Both the position numbers and the translations under genes were made by a program. From Curtobacterium sp. ISL-83 (lineage in GTDB: Bacteria > Actinomycetota > Actinomycetes > Actinomycetales > Microbacteriaceae), in assembly GCF_018613895.1 (NCBI RefSeq), contig NZ_JAGGPH010000011.1, positions 124,001 to 188,000 on the forward strand: a stretch of DNA of 64,000 nt. Reading direction: 5' to 3'. The notes below the pieces were generated by a model. That model saw only the letters and a list, made by a program, of their open reading frames with translations. It did no database searches and had not been told where the DNA came from. Within the stretch, counting starts at the first letter, position 1. Each line of letters opens with the position of its first letter. Of the stretch, positions 54,083 through 62,820 are shown piece by piece.

Positions 54083-54088
54083 TATGCT
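54083..54088 (+). promoter_or_regulatory. -10 element of a leaderless promoter for the plus-strand glycosyltransferase
   Basis: TATGCT is followed by six bases and ATG 54095. It faces the minus-strand promoter at 54028-54033. Confidence 0.58.
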
Positions 54089-54094
54089 CGTCGG

Positions 54095-55240
54095 ATGCCG
54101 CGTCCTCTCCGCATCGCGATCGTCGGTCCGACCCACCCGTTCTCGGGCGGCATCGCGACCCACACCACCTCGCTGGCGCACCGGTTGCAGGCCGCCGGAC
54201 ACGACGTGCGCCTGTTGTCCTGGAAGGCGCAGTACCCGTCGTTCCTGCGCAGCGGGACGACCCGCGTGCCCGAGGACGAGCCGGAGGTGACGCCGTTCGC
54301 CGCCTCGTCGGCCCGGCTGACCTGGTACAACCCGCTCACGTGGCTCCGGGCCGGCGTGGGGATGCGCCGCGCCGACCTGGTGCTCGTGACGGGCGTGACG
54401 CCGTACCACGCCGTGCCCTACGCGGTGATGCGCTTCGCCGCCGGTCGACGACCGACCGGGGTGGTGCTCGCGCACAACGTGCTGCCGCACGAACACGGCC
54501 GACTCGACGAGCGGCTCGTCCGGGCGATGTACCGCCAGTACGGTGCCGTGCTGGTGCACAGCGACGAGCAGGCGGCGCTCGCGCGGTCGATCGTGGGTGC
54601 GGACGCGGGGGTGGACGTCCGCGTGACGCGGTTGCCGTTGGCGGACCTGCTCTTCGACGGTGCGGGCGGGGGTGCGGCCGGTGACGCTGCTGCTGCTGCT
54701 GCCGGTTCCGGGGCGTCGCCCGTCACGGTCGGGTTCTTCGGCATGGTCCGGCACTACAAGGGGGTCGACCAGTTGCTCGAGGCCGCCGCGCGCGTGCCCG
54801 GCATCCGGGTCGTCGTGCGCGGCGAGTTCTGGCAGCCCGTGGACGAGTACCGGGCCCAGGTGAGCGCGCTCGGCATCGAGGACCGGGTCGAGATCGTCGA
54901 CGGCTACGTGGCGATGGCGGACATGCCCGCCCTCATCCGGTCGTTCGACGTCGTCGCGCTGCCGTACCGCACCGGGTCGTCCACGATCAACGTTGCGCTC
55001 GCCCACCGCTTCGGGACGCCGGTGCTCGCGACCGACGCCGGCACGATGGCGCTCGACATCCGCGACGGCGAGGACGGCCTGGTCGTGCCGGCCGACGACG
55101 TGGACGCCCTGGCGGCGGCGCTCGAGCGGCTCACCCGCCCCGGTGCGCTGGACCGACTGCGCGCTGGCGTCGATGCCGGAGGCTCGGACCGGATGTGGGC
55201 GGCGTACACCGACACGGTCGCGGGTTTCGTCGCCGGCTGA
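54095..55240 (+). CDS. GT4-like glycosyltransferase
   Basis: 381 residues. RIAIVGPTHPFSGGIATHTT starts the N-terminal domain, and VVLAHNVLPHEHGRLDERL lies in the acceptor region. A short Ala-rich linker follows, then TVGFFGMVRHYKGVDQLLEA, VVVRGEFWQPVDEYRAQV and ALPYRTGSSTINVALAHRFG in the donor domain. The donor-site second Glu is replaced by the S-T-I-N-V pattern common in rhamnan or hyaluronan-like transferases. The substrate is unknown. Confidence 0.85.
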   Translation: MPRPLRIAIVGPTHPFSGGIATHTTSLAHRLQAAGHDVRLLSWKAQYPSFLRSGTTRVPEDEPEVTPFAASSARLTWYNPLTWLRAGVGMRRADLVLVTGVTPYHAVPYAVMRFAAGRRPTGVVLAHNVLPHEHGRLDERLVRAMYRQYGAVLVHSDEQAALARSIVGADAGVDVRVTRLPLADLLFDGAGGGAAGDAAAAAAGSGASPVTVGFFGMVRHYKGVDQLLEAAARVPGIRVVVRGEFWQPVDEYRAQVSALGIEDRVEIVDGYVAMADMPALIRSFDVVALPYRTGSSTINVALAHRFGTPVLATDAGTMALDIRDGEDGLVVPADDVDALAAALERLTRPGALDRLRAGVDAGGSDRMWAAYTDTVAGFVAG

Positions 55241-55317
55241 CCGGCGGACGCGCGGCGTGCTTCCGGCGTTGCTGCGGCGCTGCTGCGTGACGTGTGTGGC
55301 GCGCGGACCGCGTGTGG

Positions 55318-56280
55318 TCAGCGGCTGTCGGCGGCGCGGCGCCCTATCCAGGCTGCCACCCCCGCCGTGGCGAAGTCCGCGACGGCGTAGAGCAACCGGG
55401 ACAGGATGGCCGCCGTCACCGCGACGCCCGGACCCGTGACCGAGGCGAGCACCACCGTGATGACGAACTCACGGACGCCCAGGCCGGCGGGGAACGGGAT
55501 GAGCAGCACCCCGAGCGCGAAGGCCAGCGCGAACCCGGCGACGGCCGGCACGAAGCTCCGTGCCGGATCGACACCGAGGCCGATCAGCACGAGCCACAGC
55601 TGCGCGCCGCCGAACAGCCAGTTGCCGACCTGCAGCCCCGAGCTCGTCGAGGCCACGCGCCACCCGTAGGCGAAGGGGGCGTCCGGCCGGCGCAGGATCC
55701 GGAGCGCGAGCCGCACGCCAATCCGCATGATCGGCGGGGTCAGGCAGACCAGGAAGGCGACGCCCACGATCGGCAGCCACCAGTAGGACTGCAACAGGTG
55801 GAGGTCGATGAAGGGGAGCAGTACCGCCCCGACGCCGAGGCCCGTCGCGATCGAGACCAGCATCGCGATGAGCGACAGGACGATCGACGATGACTTCGCC
55901 AGGCCGACCTCGCCGGCCATCTGCGCCTGCGCGGCGATCGGCCACACCGACCCCGGCAGGTACTTCCCGAGCTGGCTCACGAAGAACACGCGTGCGCCGC
56001 GGAGGAGCGGCAACCGGATGCCGAACGCGGGCCACACCACGATCCACGACAGCATCGACAGCACGAGGGCGACGACGACCGCCAGGAACGCCAGGACGAG
56101 CCACACCGGGTTCATCGAGCGGACGGCCTCGGAGACCTCGCCCCACTTGCCGACCACGTAGAGCGCGCCGGCGGCGACGACCGCCACCATGAACGCGATC
56201 TTCACGGCGTTCAAGCCCCAGCGGCGCCATCCGCGGGGCGTCGGCGTGGGTGCGACTGCGATGTCCTCGCGACCGGTCAC
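55318..56280 (-). CDS. Lysylphosphatidylglycerol synthase-TM/UPF0104 flippase-like membrane protein
   Basis: 320 residues, about eight transmembrane helices. RVFFVSQLGKYLPGSVWPIA is the conserved G-K-Y-x-P-G-S signature. The C-terminal half has GVLLIPFPAGLGVREFVITV, with the family G-x-R-E. The family includes the membrane part of MprF and AglD-like proteins, linked to lipid-linked glycan transfer. The GTG at 56280 overlaps the rfbD stop by four bases, so it is the third gene of rfbB-rfbD-flippase. Confidence 0.85.
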   Translation of the reverse strand: MTGREDIAVAPTPTPRGWRRWGLNAVKIAFMVAVVAAGALYVVGKWGEVSEAVRSMNPVWLVLAFLAVVVALVLSMLSWIVVWPAFGIRLPLLRGARVFFVSQLGKYLPGSVWPIAAQAQMAGEVGLAKSSSIVLSLIAMLVSIATGLGVGAVLLPFIDLHLLQSYWWLPIVGVAFLVCLTPPIMRIGVRLALRILRRPDAPFAYGWRVASTSSGLQVGNWLFGGAQLWLVLIGLGVDPARSFVPAVAGFALAFALGVLLIPFPAGLGVREFVITVVLASVTGPGVAVTAAILSRLLYAVADFATAGVAAWIGRRAADSR

Positions 56281-57128
56281 GCGGTGAGCGCTCCCGCGGC
56301 GACCGCGGCGGACAGTGCCGAGCGCCAGTCACGCATCGGGGTGAACCCGCCCCGGGCCCACCCGTCGTGCCCCAGCACGCTGTAGGCCGGCCGGGCGGCC
56401 GGCCGGACGAACGAGGCGCTGTCGGTCGGCAGGACGCGCTCCGGGTCGAGTCCGAGCTCGGAGTAGATGGCGCGGGTGAAGTCGAACCAGGACGCCTGTC
56501 CGGAGTTCGTGCCGTGGTAGATGCCCGCCGGGGCGTCGGACTCCGCGAGCTCGACGATCCGGGTGGCGAGGTCGCCGGTCCACGTCGGCTGTCCGACCTG
56601 GTCCGTGACGACGCTGACGGTGTCGTGCGAGGCAGCGAGCCGCAGCATGGTCGCGGCGAAGTTCGGCCCGTGCGCACCGTAGATCCACGCCGTGCGCACG
56701 ATGTACGACGAGTCCGGGGCGATCGACCGTACGAGCGCTTCACCGGCGGCCTTCGTCCGCCCGTAGGCGTTGATCGGGTCGACCGGGGCGTCCTCCGGGT
56801 AGGGGGACGTGCCGTGTCCGTCGAACACGTAGTCCGTCGAGACGGTCACGAGCCGGGCACCGTGCCGGACGGCCGCGCGGGCCAGGAACTCCGGACCGGT
56901 CGCGTTGACGGCGAGGGCGTCGGCCTCGTGCGTCTCGGCGTCGTCGACCTTCGTGTACGCCGCGGCGTTGATCACGACGTCGTGTCCGGCGACGGCGTCC
57001 TGCACGGCATCGGCGTCGGTGATGTCCAGGTCAGCGCGACCGAGCGCGGTGACGGAGGCGCCCTGCAGCGCGTGCTGGAGGTCCTGGCCGAGCATGCCGC
57101 TCGCGCCGGTGATGAGGTACCGCGTCAT
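56277..57128 (-). CDS. rfbD: dTDP-4-dehydrorhamnose reductase
   Basis: 283 residues of the SDR family. YLITGASGMLGQDLQHAL binds NAD(P)H, DVVINAAAYTKVDDAE is the RmlD signature, VSTDYVFDG and YGRTKAAGE hold the catalytic Thr-Tyr-Lys. TWTGDLATRIVELAE follows. It reduces dTDP-4-keto-L-rhamnose to dTDP-L-rhamnose, the last step of the pathway. It lies 14 bp after rfbB. Confidence 0.95.
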   Translation of the reverse strand: MTRYLITGASGMLGQDLQHALQGASVTALGRADLDITDADAVQDAVAGHDVVINAAAYTKVDDAETHEADALAVNATGPEFLARAAVRHGARLVTVSTDYVFDGHGTSPYPEDAPVDPINAYGRTKAAGEALVRSIAPDSSYIVRTAWIYGAHGPNFAATMLRLAASHDTVSVVTDQVGQPTWTGDLATRIVELAESDAPAGIYHGTNSGQASWFDFTRAIYSELGLDPERVLPTDSASFVRPAARPAYSVLGHDGWARGGFTPMRDWRSALSAAVAAGALTA

Positions 57129-57142
57129 GGTGTCCGGGCTCC

Positions 57143-58129
57143 TCAGGCGAGGGCCGCACGTTCCTTGAGGGGCTCCCACCAGGAGCGGTTGTCTCGGTAC
57201 CACTGCACGACGTCGGCGAGGCCCTGCTCGAACGGCACCTGCGGCTCGTAGCCCAGTTCGGCCTGGATCTTCGAGATGTCGACCGAGTAGCGGAGGTCGT
57301 GGCCGAGACGGTCGGCGACGCGGTCGACGTACGACCAGTCCTTCCCGGTGGCCTCGAGGAGCATCTCGGTGAGCTCCTTGTTCGTGAGCTCCGTGCCGCC
57401 ACCGATGTTGTAGATCTCGCCCGCGCGACCGCGCGTGAGCACCATCGCGATCCCGCGGGTGTGGTCGTCGACGTGCAACCAGTCGCGGATGTTGTTGCCC
57501 TCGCCGTAGAGCGGCACGTGCAGGTCGTCGATCAGGTTCGTGACGAACAGCGGGATGACCTTCTCGGGGAAGTGGTAGGGCCCGTAGTTGTTCGAGCACC
57601 GGGTGATCGAGAGGTTCAGCCCGTGGGTGCGGTGGTAGCTGCGCGCCAGGAGGTCGCTGCCGGCCTTCGACGCCGAGTACGGCGAGTTCGGCTCGAGCGG
57701 GCGGTCCTCGGCCCACGAACCCTCGCTGATCGAGCCGTAGACCTCGTCCGTCGAGACGTGCACGAAGCGCTCGGTGCCGTGGCGGAGCGCCGCGTCCAGC
57801 AGGCGCTGCGTCCCGACGACGTTCGTCTCGACGAAGATGCCGGAGTCGCGCACGGAGCGGTCCACGTGGGACTCGGCCGCGAAGTGCACGATGGCGTCCA
57901 CGGTCGGCACGACCTCGTCGAGCTTCGCAGCGTCCCGGATGTCGCCCTGCACGAACGAGTAGCGGGGCGAGTCGGCGACGGGCGCCAGGTTCTCCAGGTT
58001 GCCGGAGTAGGTGAGCGCGTCGTACACGACGACCTCGGCGCCCTCGAGCCCCGGATAGGCGTCCTGCAGGGTCCGGCGGACGAAGTTCGAGCCGATGAAA
58101 CCGGCTCCTCCGGTGACGAGGATCTTCAC
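57143..58129 (-). CDS. rfbB: dTDP-glucose 4,6-dehydratase
   Basis: 328 residues from a GTG at 58129 with an AAGGAAGA ribosome site. MKILVTGGAGFIGSNFVRR binds NAD. HFAAESHVDRSV, VSTDEVYGSI and YSASKAGSDLL are RmlB hallmarks, with the catalytic Thr-Asp-Glu, Tyr and Lys. It makes dTDP-4-keto-6-deoxyglucose. It heads the rfbB-rfbD-flippase operon on the minus strand. RmlA and RmlC are encoded on the plus strand at 62197-63684. Confidence 0.96.
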   Translation of the reverse strand: MKILVTGGAGFIGSNFVRRTLQDAYPGLEGAEVVVYDALTYSGNLENLAPVADSPRYSFVQGDIRDAAKLDEVVPTVDAIVHFAAESHVDRSVRDSGIFVETNVVGTQRLLDAALRHGTERFVHVSTDEVYGSISEGSWAEDRPLEPNSPYSASKAGSDLLARSYHRTHGLNLSITRCSNNYGPYHFPEKVIPLFVTNLIDDLHVPLYGEGNNIRDWLHVDDHTRGIAMVLTRGRAGEIYNIGGGTELTNKELTEMLLEATGKDWSYVDRVADRLGHDLRYSVDISKIQAELGYEPQVPFEQGLADVVQWYRDNRSWWEPLKERAALA

Positions 58130-58170
58130 GAGGTCTTCCTTTTCGGAGTCGTTTGACGGAACGAGAGACG

Positions 58171-58176
58171 ATTCTA
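58171..58176 (-). promoter_or_regulatory. -10 element of the rfbB promoter
   Basis: Minus-strand TAGAAT, close to consensus, predicts a start near 58164 and a ~35-nt leader with the AAGGAAGA ribosome site. Unlike many promoters in the window it is not leaderless. Confidence 0.65.
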
Positions 58177-58187
58177 GGGGACGATGG

Positions 58188-58221
58188 CCCGGTCGACCGG
58201 CGGTCCCACCAGTCGACCGGG
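58188..58221 (-). terminator. Hairpin after the YfhO-like gene
   Basis: Perfect 10-bp arms CCCGGTCGAC (58188-58197) and GTCGACCGGG (58212-58221) with a 14-base loop lie between the YfhO gene stop and the rfbB promoter. It is a likely transcript end without a T-run. Confidence 0.6.
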
Positions 58222-58229
58222 TGGGTGGG

Positions 58230-61127
58230 TCAACCGCGATCAGGTGCCTGGCGGCGACGCCGACGGCGCACGAGCAGGACGCCGGTGCAGACCGCCGCCG
58301 ACACCAGCACGGTCGCTGCGGTCAGCGCGATGCCCGTTCCGAGGCCCGGGGTGCGGTACTGCAGGCGGACCGTGTGGGTCCCCGCGGGGACCCAGACGGC
58401 GGCGCCGACGCTGTCCGCGCGGACCATGTCGGTCGTCCTGCCGTCGACGGTCGCCGTCCATCCCTTGCGCTGCAGCGAGTCCGCCACGACGACCCATCCG
58501 CCGCCGGTGGCGTCGACGTGGGCCACGGTCGAGTCGACGTCGCTCGGCTGCAGCGCGATCGTGGCAGTGCTCGCCGGGTCGGCCCGGTGGGACGGCGTCT
58601 TGTCCATCACGACCGTGTCGTCGGGCAGCGAACGGTCCTCGAGACGCTCGATGGTGCCGTCGGTGGTCGTCTCGACGACGTCCTTCGATGCCCACCGCAC
58701 GCGCGGGAGTGCGGCCGAGCGCTCGTAGATCGTCGCGTCGCCCGTGTGCACGACCGAGACGCCGTCGCGGCTGACCGGGCGGGTGATGCCGACGACGGCC
58801 TTGCCTGCGGCGTCGGTCCCGATCGGGACCACGGACACCTGGCCGGTCACGCGGATCCGGAGGTGCCACGACGTGCTCTCCGGGATGTGCGACCCCTGCA
58901 GCGCGACGTTCCGCGGGCCGCCGAGCCCCGGGACCCAGCTCGCCGTGGACGCGAGCGTCTTGCCCGACCCGTCGGCGATCACGGACACCGTCAGGTGCAT
59001 GCCGTGGGGGGCCGTGGTCGTGGCAGGCGGTCCGGTGAAGGTGATGCCGTTCAGCGGCCCGGTGTTCGACGCCGAGTCGACGCTGTGGCGCTGCTCGGTG
59101 AGGTCGGTCCACGTCGTCCGGGTCGGGGCGGGCGTGGCCACGCCCGCGAGTGGCGCCGACGGGTCGGCGATCATGTACTTCGTCGCCAGGCGGTCGAGGA
59201 TCGAGGACTCGGCGAGTTCCGGCATCAGGTTCGGTTCGAGCGTCAGGTACGTCGGCGTCGGGTAGGTGTCCGGGTCGACGGCCTTCATGAGCTGCTTCCA
59301 CTGGGCCGTCTGGAACGTGTGCCCCGTGATGGACCGGATCCGGAAGTACGAGGCCGCTCCGAGGAGCGTCGCGTTGCCGGTCGTCGTGTAGCGGTCCTGG
59401 TCGGAGACGTGATCGCGCAGGTAGTCGATCGCCGGAGCGTCCGGGTAGAACGTCGAGGTCGAGGCGAGCGGCCACCAGGGCTTCGTGGCGACGATGGCCG
59501 GGACCGCCACGATCGCAGCGACGACGCCCGCGGCGACGAACACGACGATGCGGGACCGGAAGAGCCAGACGACCAGCACGGCGACCACCGTGACGGCTCC
59601 CAGGATCCCGACGTGCATGAGTTCGAGCTTCGTCTGGTGCACGTACTGCTTCGGGACCACGTGCAGGGCGTTCTTCGTGAAGACCGCTGCGCCCGCGGCG
59701 ACGAACAGGACCACGGCGATGGCGGCCAGGCGGCCCGTGCGCCGGAGCGGCGAGGCTGCTCGGAAGCGCGTGATCTCGTGACGCAGGTTCTCGGCCTCGA
59801 CGAGGCGGCCGAACCCGACGCCGGCCAGGGCCGCCGCGATGAAGAGGACGACGCTCCGCGCGCGCCCGATCGGGTTGCTGTTGAACACCGGGAGTTCCCG
59901 GATGACGGTCAGGACCGGGCCGCCCAGGTACACCACGACCACGCTGAAGGCGAGGAGCGCCGCGACGATCGCGACGACGCCGACCGTCCGGCGCGAGCGA
60001 TTCCGGTCCGCGGTGTCGCCGGTGCCCACGCGGAACGCGGGTCGGATGAGGACGGCGGCGGCGATGAGGACCAGCGACGCGACGCCGATGTACGAGTACT
60101 CCTCCACCGGGTTGCGCGTGCCCCAGGAGGCGCCCGAGGCCTGCGCGAACGAGATGTCCGGCACCCAGGACGTCACGAGCGGGAACGCGCCGAGGCCGTT
60201 CGGTCCGTGCTGCGACCGTCCCGAGAAGTCGACGACGCTCGCCGCGTTGATGGCGAAGGGCACGAGCTGCCAGGCGGCGAGCAGGACACCGACCACGATG
60301 CCGCCGACGGCGATGCCGGCGCTCCGGAGCACCGGTCGCCAGCTCCGGTGGGCGACGATCGTCCGTGCCAGGAAGAACACGCCGCCGAAGAAGAGCGCGT
60401 ACCCGACCACCGCGGGGAAGCCCCCGAGCAGCATCGCGGCGACCGTGCCGCCCACGCTGAGGAGGTCGCGTTTCCGGAGTTCGACCGCGGCCCGGTCGAT
60501 CGACCAGAACAGCAACGGGATGATCGCCGCGACGCGGGTCTGGGGCCAGTTCGACCACGCGACCATGAACCCGGACGACGCGTAGACGAGGGACGCGATC
60601 GCCCATCCGGCCCGGGGGACGCCCCAGCGGCGCAGCAGCAGGGACATGCCGACGGTGATCGCCACGATCTCGAGGAACTTCACGGCGCCCGGTGCGTACG
60701 ACAGCGGCAGGATCCACCACGGCAGCGACAGCGGGGACCACTGGCCGGAGTCGGGGACGCCGCCGAGGGCCGTGCCGCCGGCGACGTACGGGTCCCAGGC
60801 GCCGAAGACGCCCGCGTGGGCCAACCGCACGAGCAGCGAGGTCTGCGGGGCGTTCGAGTCGATGGGGTCGCTCGTGTACAGGTTCGTGGAGTCCACGGAC
60901 CCTCCGAACGTCTCCGCCCAGGGGGTGTACCGGCTCAGGAGGCCCGTGTTGAGGAACGTGGCGTGTCCGATGAGGGCCGGTCCGAGCGTCCAGACGACGA
61001 AGGCGACCAGGCCGGCCCACGCGAGGATCTCGATCCAGGCGCCCGGACGGCGGATCCACGTCGAGAACCGCATGGCGAGCCGCTCGCGGCGCGTCTCCAC
61101 GGGCCCGAGGTCGCGATCAGTCGCCAT
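58230..61127 (-). CDS. YfhO-family large polytopic membrane protein, probable GT-C glycosyltransferase
   Basis: 965 residues. The N-terminal ~560 residues have about twelve transmembrane helices. The first external loop carries LLSRYTPWAETFGGSV and GVPDSGQWSPLSLPWW. A large extracytoplasmic domain of ~350 residues follows, and one C-terminal helix ends in an Arg-rich tail. B. subtilis YfhO is needed for glycosylation of lipoteichoic acid. Here it may add a polyprenyl-phosphate sugar outside the membrane (inference). It overlaps the upstream GT2 gene by 11 bp, which would provide the lipid-linked sugar. Confidence 0.85.
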   Translation of the reverse strand: MATDRDLGPVETRRERLAMRFSTWIRRPGAWIEILAWAGLVAFVVWTLGPALIGHATFLNTGLLSRYTPWAETFGGSVDSTNLYTSDPIDSNAPQTSLLVRLAHAGVFGAWDPYVAGGTALGGVPDSGQWSPLSLPWWILPLSYAPGAVKFLEIVAITVGMSLLLRRWGVPRAGWAIASLVYASSGFMVAWSNWPQTRVAAIIPLLFWSIDRAAVELRKRDLLSVGGTVAAMLLGGFPAVVGYALFFGGVFFLARTIVAHRSWRPVLRSAGIAVGGIVVGVLLAAWQLVPFAINAASVVDFSGRSQHGPNGLGAFPLVTSWVPDISFAQASGASWGTRNPVEEYSYIGVASLVLIAAAVLIRPAFRVGTGDTADRNRSRRTVGVVAIVAALLAFSVVVVYLGGPVLTVIRELPVFNSNPIGRARSVVLFIAAALAGVGFGRLVEAENLRHEITRFRAASPLRRTGRLAAIAVVLFVAAGAAVFTKNALHVVPKQYVHQTKLELMHVGILGAVTVVAVLVVWLFRSRIVVFVAAGVVAAIVAVPAIVATKPWWPLASTSTFYPDAPAIDYLRDHVSDQDRYTTTGNATLLGAASYFRIRSITGHTFQTAQWKQLMKAVDPDTYPTPTYLTLEPNLMPELAESSILDRLATKYMIADPSAPLAGVATPAPTRTTWTDLTEQRHSVDSASNTGPLNGITFTGPPATTTAPHGMHLTVSVIADGSGKTLASTASWVPGLGGPRNVALQGSHIPESTSWHLRIRVTGQVSVVPIGTDAAGKAVVGITRPVSRDGVSVVHTGDATIYERSAALPRVRWASKDVVETTTDGTIERLEDRSLPDDTVVMDKTPSHRADPASTATIALQPSDVDSTVAHVDATGGGWVVVADSLQRKGWTATVDGRTTDMVRADSVGAAVWVPAGTHTVRLQYRTPGLGTGIALTAATVLVSAAVCTGVLLVRRRRRRQAPDRG

Positions 61128-62058
61128 AGCGCTGGAGCTTCTGCAGGTCGAGCTGTTCCTCGGCCAGGGTGCGGTTCAGGCGGGTGAGGTCTGCCACGAC
61201 ACCGATCACGATCGAGAGCACGGCGGTGATCAGCAGGACGACGCCGAGGATGATCGACTGCAGGTGGTTGCCGCCGGTCCCGGCCAGGAGCAGCACCATG
61301 TAGCGGATGAGCGGCCAGAGCCCGAGCACGGCGAGCACCGCACTGACCCAGGCGAACAGGGCCATCGGCCGGTACATCAGGTAGACCCGGGCGATCGCGG
61401 ACCCGGACTGGAACATGTGCTGCCAGATGTTGCTGAACAACCGGGACTCGCGGGTCTTCGGGTTGGTCGTGATCGGCACGCTCGCGATGGCCAGGCGCTT
61501 GTAGCCGGCCTGCACGATGGTCTCCATGCAGTAGCTGAAGCGCGTCACGATGTTGAGGCGGATGAGCGAGTACTTCGAGTACGCACGGAAGCCGCTCGCC
61601 GCGTCCGGCAGGTCCAGGCCCGCGGCGCGCGACGCCACCCAGGAGCCGAAGCGCTGCATGAGCTTCTTGAAGCCGGAGAAGTGCTCGATCGTGCGGGTCT
61701 GGCGGTCGCCGATCACGATCTCGGCTTCACGCCGGAGGATCGGCTGGACCAGTTCCGCGATCTGCGCCTGCGGGTACTGGTTGTCACCGTCGGTGTTCAC
61801 GACGATGTCGGCGCCGTGCAGGAGGGCGTAGTCGACGCCGTCCCGGAACGAGCGGGCCAGCCCCATGTTCGTCGTGTGGTGCACGAAGTGCGTGACACCG
61901 TGTTCCTTCGCGACCTCGACCGTGCGGTCGGTACTGCCGTCGTTGATGACCAGGATCTCGATTTCGTCGATGCCGTCGATCTGCGTGGGGATCGAGTCGA
62001 TGACGCTGGCGAGCGTGTTCTCCTCGTTGAGGCAGGGGATCTGGACGAATAGCTTCAC
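61117..62058 (-). CDS. GT2 glycosyltransferase, polyprenyl-phosphate sugar synthase-like
   Basis: 313 residues from GTG 62058. The GT2 core is KLFVQIPCLNEENTLASVID, ILVINDGSTDRTVEV and VVNTDGDNQYP (the D-x-D equivalent). GDRQTRTIEHFSG and RFSYCMETIVQAGYK follow, then two C-terminal transmembrane helices. The type resembles DpmA/GtrB enzymes that make polyprenyl-phosphate sugars. ATG 62103 is in frame and adds 15 residues, but a TAGGCT hexamer only three bases before it implies that transcription starts at or after it. It is coupled to the YfhO-like gene. Confidence 0.85.
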   Translation of the reverse strand: MKLFVQIPCLNEENTLASVIDSIPTQIDGIDEIEILVINDGSTDRTVEVAKEHGVTHFVHHTTNMGLARSFRDGVDYALLHGADIVVNTDGDNQYPQAQIAELVQPILRREAEIVIGDRQTRTIEHFSGFKKLMQRFGSWVASRAAGLDLPDAASGFRAYSKYSLIRLNIVTRFSYCMETIVQAGYKRLAIASVPITTNPKTRESRLFSNIWQHMFQSGSAIARVYLMYRPMALFAWVSAVLAVLGLWPLIRYMVLLLAGTGGNHLQSIILGVVLLITAVLSIVIGVVADLTRLNRTLAEEQLDLQKLQRYGD

Positions 62059-62184
62059 GGGTTCGCGTGTCTCGTTTCGGGAGTCGGCGTGGCGCAGAAC
62101 CATGACAGCCTATGCGAACGCGCAGGCACCGGGCGTGCACGCCGCCGTGTCGGGTCGTGATGGGTGGTGTATCGGCTCGGTTGC

Positions 62185-62190
62185 TAGGCT
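62185..62190 (+). promoter_or_regulatory. -10 element of a leaderless promoter for rmlC
   Basis: TAGGCT is followed by six bases and GTG 62197. A second TAGGCT on the minus strand (62107-62112) serves the divergent GT2 gene, so the 93-bp gap has two promoters. Confidence 0.6.
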
Positions 62191-62196
62191 GCTCCG

Positions 62197-62805
62197 GTGC
62201 AGATCCGCGAACTGAAGATCCCCGGCGCGTGGGAGTTCACGCCCGTCCAGCACGGCGACGCACGAGGAGCATTCCTCGAGGCGTACCGGGCCGACGTCCT
62301 CGAGCAGACGGTCGGGCACCCGCTCGACCTCCGCCAGGTGAACATGTCGATCTCCTCCGCCGGTGTCGCGCGGGGGATCCACTACGCCCTCGTGCCGCCG
62401 AGCCAGGCGAAGTACGTCACCGCGGTGCGCGGCGCGTTCATCGACTACATCGTCGACATCCGCGTCGGGTCCCCGACGTTCGGCCAGTGGGACTCCGTCC
62501 GGATCGACGACGTCGACCGCCGTGCCGTCTACCTGTCCGAGGGACTCGGCCACGCGATCGTGGCGCTCGAGGACCAGTCGACCGTGAACTACCTGGTCAG
62601 CGCCCACTACGACCCGGAGCGCGAGAAGGGCATCACGATCCTCGACCCGACGGTCGGGCTCGAACTGCCGAGCGGCATCGCCGAACCCGTCCTGTCCGAG
62701 AAGGACACCAAGGCACCCACACTCGAGGAAGCGGCGGCCCAGGGACTCCTGCCGACGTACGACGAGTGCGTCGCGTACACCGAGTCCCTCCGCACGACGA
62801 AGTAA
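62197..62805 (+). CDS. rmlC: dTDP-4-dehydrorhamnose 3,5-epimerase
   Basis: 202 residues of the cupin-fold RmlC family. TPVQHGDARGAFLEAYRAD and ARGIHYALVPPSQAKYV carry the expected catalytic base, His 62. LGHAIVALEDQSTVNYLVS lies in the active site. It epimerises dTDP-4-keto-6-deoxyglucose at C3 and C5. After the core the C-terminal ~45 residues (LPSGIAEPVLSEKD onward) follow the longer actinobacterial form. rmlA starts 16 bp downstream. Confidence 0.92.
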   Translation: MQIRELKIPGAWEFTPVQHGDARGAFLEAYRADVLEQTVGHPLDLRQVNMSISSAGVARGIHYALVPPSQAKYVTAVRGAFIDYIVDIRVGSPTFGQWDSVRIDDVDRRAVYLSEGLGHAIVALEDQSTVNYLVSAHYDPEREKGITILDPTVGLELPSGIAEPVLSEKDTKAPTLEEAAAQGLLPTYDECVAYTESLRTTK

Positions 62806-62820
62806 GGAAGCACCCCGTTC

